From Pyropia haitanensis (taxonomy: Eukaryota; Rhodophyta; Bangiophyceae; Bangiales; Bangiaceae), in NCBI GenBank assembly GCA_008729055.1, contig SDUX01000183.1, forward strand, positions 1 to 44,243: DNA of 44,243 nt. Direction: 5' to 3'. This document shows positions 42,001 to 44,243 of this stretch, piece by piece. The position numbers and the translations under genes were made by a program. The notes beneath the pieces are model-generated. The model did not search any database, was not told where the DNA came from, and was given only the letters and a program-made list of their open reading frames with translations. The first letter of the stretch is position 1. Each line of letters opens with the position of its first letter.

Positions 42001-44243
42001 TGGCGGTGGCCGCCGGCCGGCACCACCGCCACCCCCCCGACGGCGGCAACTTTTCGGCGATGGCGGTGGTCGCCGGCTGGCACCACCGCCACCCCCCCGA
42101 CGGCGGCAAGTTGTCGCCGTGGGCGGTGGCCGCCGGCCGGCACCACCGCCACCCCCCCGACGGCGGCAAGTTGTCGCCGTTGGCGGTGGCCGCCGGCTGG
42201 CACCACCGCCCCTTCCCCGACGGCGGCAAGTTGTCTCCGTTGGCGGTGGCCGCCGGCTGGCACCACCGCCACCCCCCCGACGGCGGCAAGTTGTCGCCGT
42301 TGGCGGTGGCCGCCGGCTGGCACCACCGCCGCCCCCCCGACGGCGGCAAGTTGTCGCCGTTGGCGGTGGCCGCCGGCCGGCACCACCGCCACCCCCCCGA
42401 CGGCGGCAACTTGTCGGCGATGGCGGGGGTCGCCGGCTGGCACCACCGCCACCCCCCCGACGGCGGCAACTTTTCGGCGATGGCGGTGGTCGCCGGCTGG
42501 CACCACCGCCACCCCCCCGACGGCGGCAAGTTGTCGCCGTTGGCGGTGGTCGCCGGCTGGCACCACCGCCACCCCCCGACGGCGGCAAGTTGTCGCCGTT
42601 GGCGGTGGCCGCCGGCCGGCACCACCGCCACCCCCCGACGGCGGCAACTTTTCGGCGATGGCGGGGGTCGCCGGCTGGCACCACCGCCACCCTCCCGACG
42701 GCGGCAAGTCGTTGCCGTTGGCGGTGGTCGCCGGCTGGCACCACCGCCACCCCCCGACGGCGGCAAGTTGTCGCCGTTGGCGGTGGTCGCCGGCTGGCGT
42801 TGCTGCCCCCCCCCCGACGGCAGCAAATTGTCGCCGTCGGCGGCTGCCGCTCGCTGGCGGCGCTGCTTCCCCCCGACGGCGGCAAGTTGTCGCCGTGGGC
42901 GGTGGTCGCGGGCTGTCCGCGCCGCCTCTGCTGACGTTGGCGGCATGTTGCTGCTGCTGGCGTCGGCGGTTTTTTTTTTTTTTTTCCTGGTTTGGCGCAT
43001 CCTGTTTGCGGGCGGCGCCCCTCGCCCCCCGACGGCGGCAAGTCGTTGCCGTTGGCGGTGGTCGCCGGCTGGCACCACCGCCACCCCCCCGTCGGCGGCT
43101 TGTTGTCGCCGTGGGCGGTGACCGCCGGCCGGTACCACCGCCACCCCCCCGACGGCGGCAAGTTGTCGCCGTGGGCGGTGGCCGCCGGCCGGCACCACCG
43201 CCACCCCCCCGACGGCGGCAAGTTGTCGCCGTGGGCGGCTGCCGCTCGCTGGCGGCGCTGCTTCCCCCCCGACGGCGGCAAGTTGTCGCCGTGGGCGGCT
43301 GCCGCTCGCTGGCTGCGCTGCTTCCCCCCCGACGGCGGCAAGTTGTCGCCGTTGGCGGTGGTCGCCGGCTGGCGGCGCTGCCGCTCCCTCGACGGCGGCA
43401 ACTTTTCGCCGTTGGCGGTGGCTGCCGGCCGGCACCACCGCCACCCCCCGACGGCGGCAAGTTGTCGCCGTGGGCGGTGGTCGCCGGCCGGCACCACCGC
43501 CACTCCCCCGACGGCGGCAAGTTGTCGCTGTTAGCGGTGGTCGCCGGCTGGCGTTGCTGCCCCCCCCCGACGGCGGCAAGTTGTCGCCGTTGGCGGCATG
43601 TTGGTGCTGCTGGCGTCGGCGGTTTTTTTTTTTTTTTTTTCCTGGTTTGGCGCATCCTGTTTGCGGGCGGCGCCCCTCGCCCCCCGACGGCGGCAAGTCG
43701 TTGCCGTTGGCGGTGGTCGCCGGCTGGCACCACCGCCGCCCCCCGACGGCGGCAAGTTGTCGCCGTTGGCGGGTGGTCGCCGGCTGGCACCACCGCCACC
43801 CCCCCGACGGCGGCAAGTCGTTGCCGTTGGCGGTGGTCCGCCGGCCCTGGCCAGCCCGGAACCGCCACTCCCCCGACGGCGGCAAGTTGTCGCCGTGGGC
43901 GGTGGCCGCCGGCTGGCACCACCGCCACCCCCCGACGGCGGCAAGTTGTCGCCGTGGCGGTGGGGGGGGGGGGGGGGGGCGTGGGGGGCCGCCGGCTGGC
44001 ACCACCGCCACCCCCGACGGCGGCAAGTTGTCGCGTTGGCGGTGGTCGCGGCGGCACCCCGCCACCCCCCGACGGCGGCAAGTTGTCGCCGTTGGCGGTG
44101 GTCGCCGCCGGCCGGCACCACCGGCCACCCCCCCGACGGCGGCAAGTTTGTCGCCGTTGGCGGTGGTCCGCCGGCTGGCACCACCGCCACCCCCCCGACG
44201 GCGGCAAGTTTGTCGCCGTTGGCGGTGGTCGCCGGCTGGCACC
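39036..44243 (+). repeat. 60-bp minisatellite with T-run higher-order linkers, copy 2
   Basis: Same monomer and linker as in copy 1. T-runs start at 40664, 41559, 42970 and 43623 (16, 16, 16 and 18 T), giving blocks of 895, 1411 and 653 bp. The first block is about 1.6 kb before its linker. The AACTTTTCGGCGATGGCGG monomer variant, rare in copy 1, is frequent here. The last ~400 bp lose regular period through many small indels. Overlapping frames stay open on both strands throughout. Confidence 0.95.

Larger units (their letters stand above)
23166..44243 (+). repeat. Macro-repeat copy 2 (with two insertions)
   Basis: Begins with AAGCCATACTGATG exactly as the window does. It carries the same sub-regions as copy 1 plus a 3789-bp LTR element and a 3614-bp inverted-repeat element. 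Its 218-bp array is shorter by about 94 bp and its 66-bp array is longer by about 296 bp. It runs off the window inside the 60-bp array. Confidence 0.9.

Noticed and set aside
1..44243. tRNA, rRNA or telomere repeats
   Set aside because: I saw no cloverleaf with conserved A and B boxes, no rRNA-like blocks, and no TTAGGG or TTTAGGG runs.

Overview
The window reads as nuclear DNA of a microbial eukaryote with a very GC-rich, satellite-dense region. The evidence is a Copia-type LTR retrotransposon with TG...CA long terminal repeats and a TATA box, several minisatellite and satellite arrays with higher-order structure, and inverted-repeat elements. There are no bacterial operons. I recognise no host gene, tRNA or rRNA. 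Most long open frames are by-products of GC-rich sequence and of repeat periods divisible by three, and are not called. The lineage cannot be fixed from this sequence.

Layout. The backbone is two copies of one macro-repeat about 23 kb long. Copy 1 runs from base 1 to the assembly gap (13182-13652) and probably continues to 23165; copy 2 starts at 23166 and runs off the end. Each copy holds, in order: a ~218-bp dimeric array; GC-rich spacer with a G-run block; a short AT-balanced island; more GC-rich spacer; three degenerate ~390-bp units sharing a CGCTGCT...TACGCAGTG motif; a 66-bp minisatellite; and a long 60-bp minisatellite organised into higher-order blocks by linkers with a run of 15-18 T. 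Between the copies (13653-23165) lie unrecognised spacer, a ~1.9-kb element with ~420-bp terminal inverted repeats (15159-17089), and a satellite of five 719-720-bp units flanked by diverged and CCG-rich sequence (17460-23050).

Two mobile elements sit only in copy 2, and copy 1 preserves both empty sites, so their ends and target duplications can be read directly. One is a 3789-bp Copia-like LTR element (26879-30667; 5-bp duplication GTGTG; LTRs that look identical) that keeps an intact gag (510 aa, CCHC zinc knuckle) but has lost most of pol; a C-terminal RNase H remnant remains. The other is a 3614-bp inverted-repeat element (30977-34590; 3-bp duplication CCG) with no recognised transposase. 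It carries an inverted, diverged stretch of the 719-bp satellite family, and its left terminus is interrupted by a 123-bp foldback element.

The only confidently functional protein is the Gag. The LTR element could mobilise only with enzymes supplied in trans. The rest is satellite and mobile DNA whose interest lies in its nested order: monomer, higher-order block, macro-repeat, then insertions.
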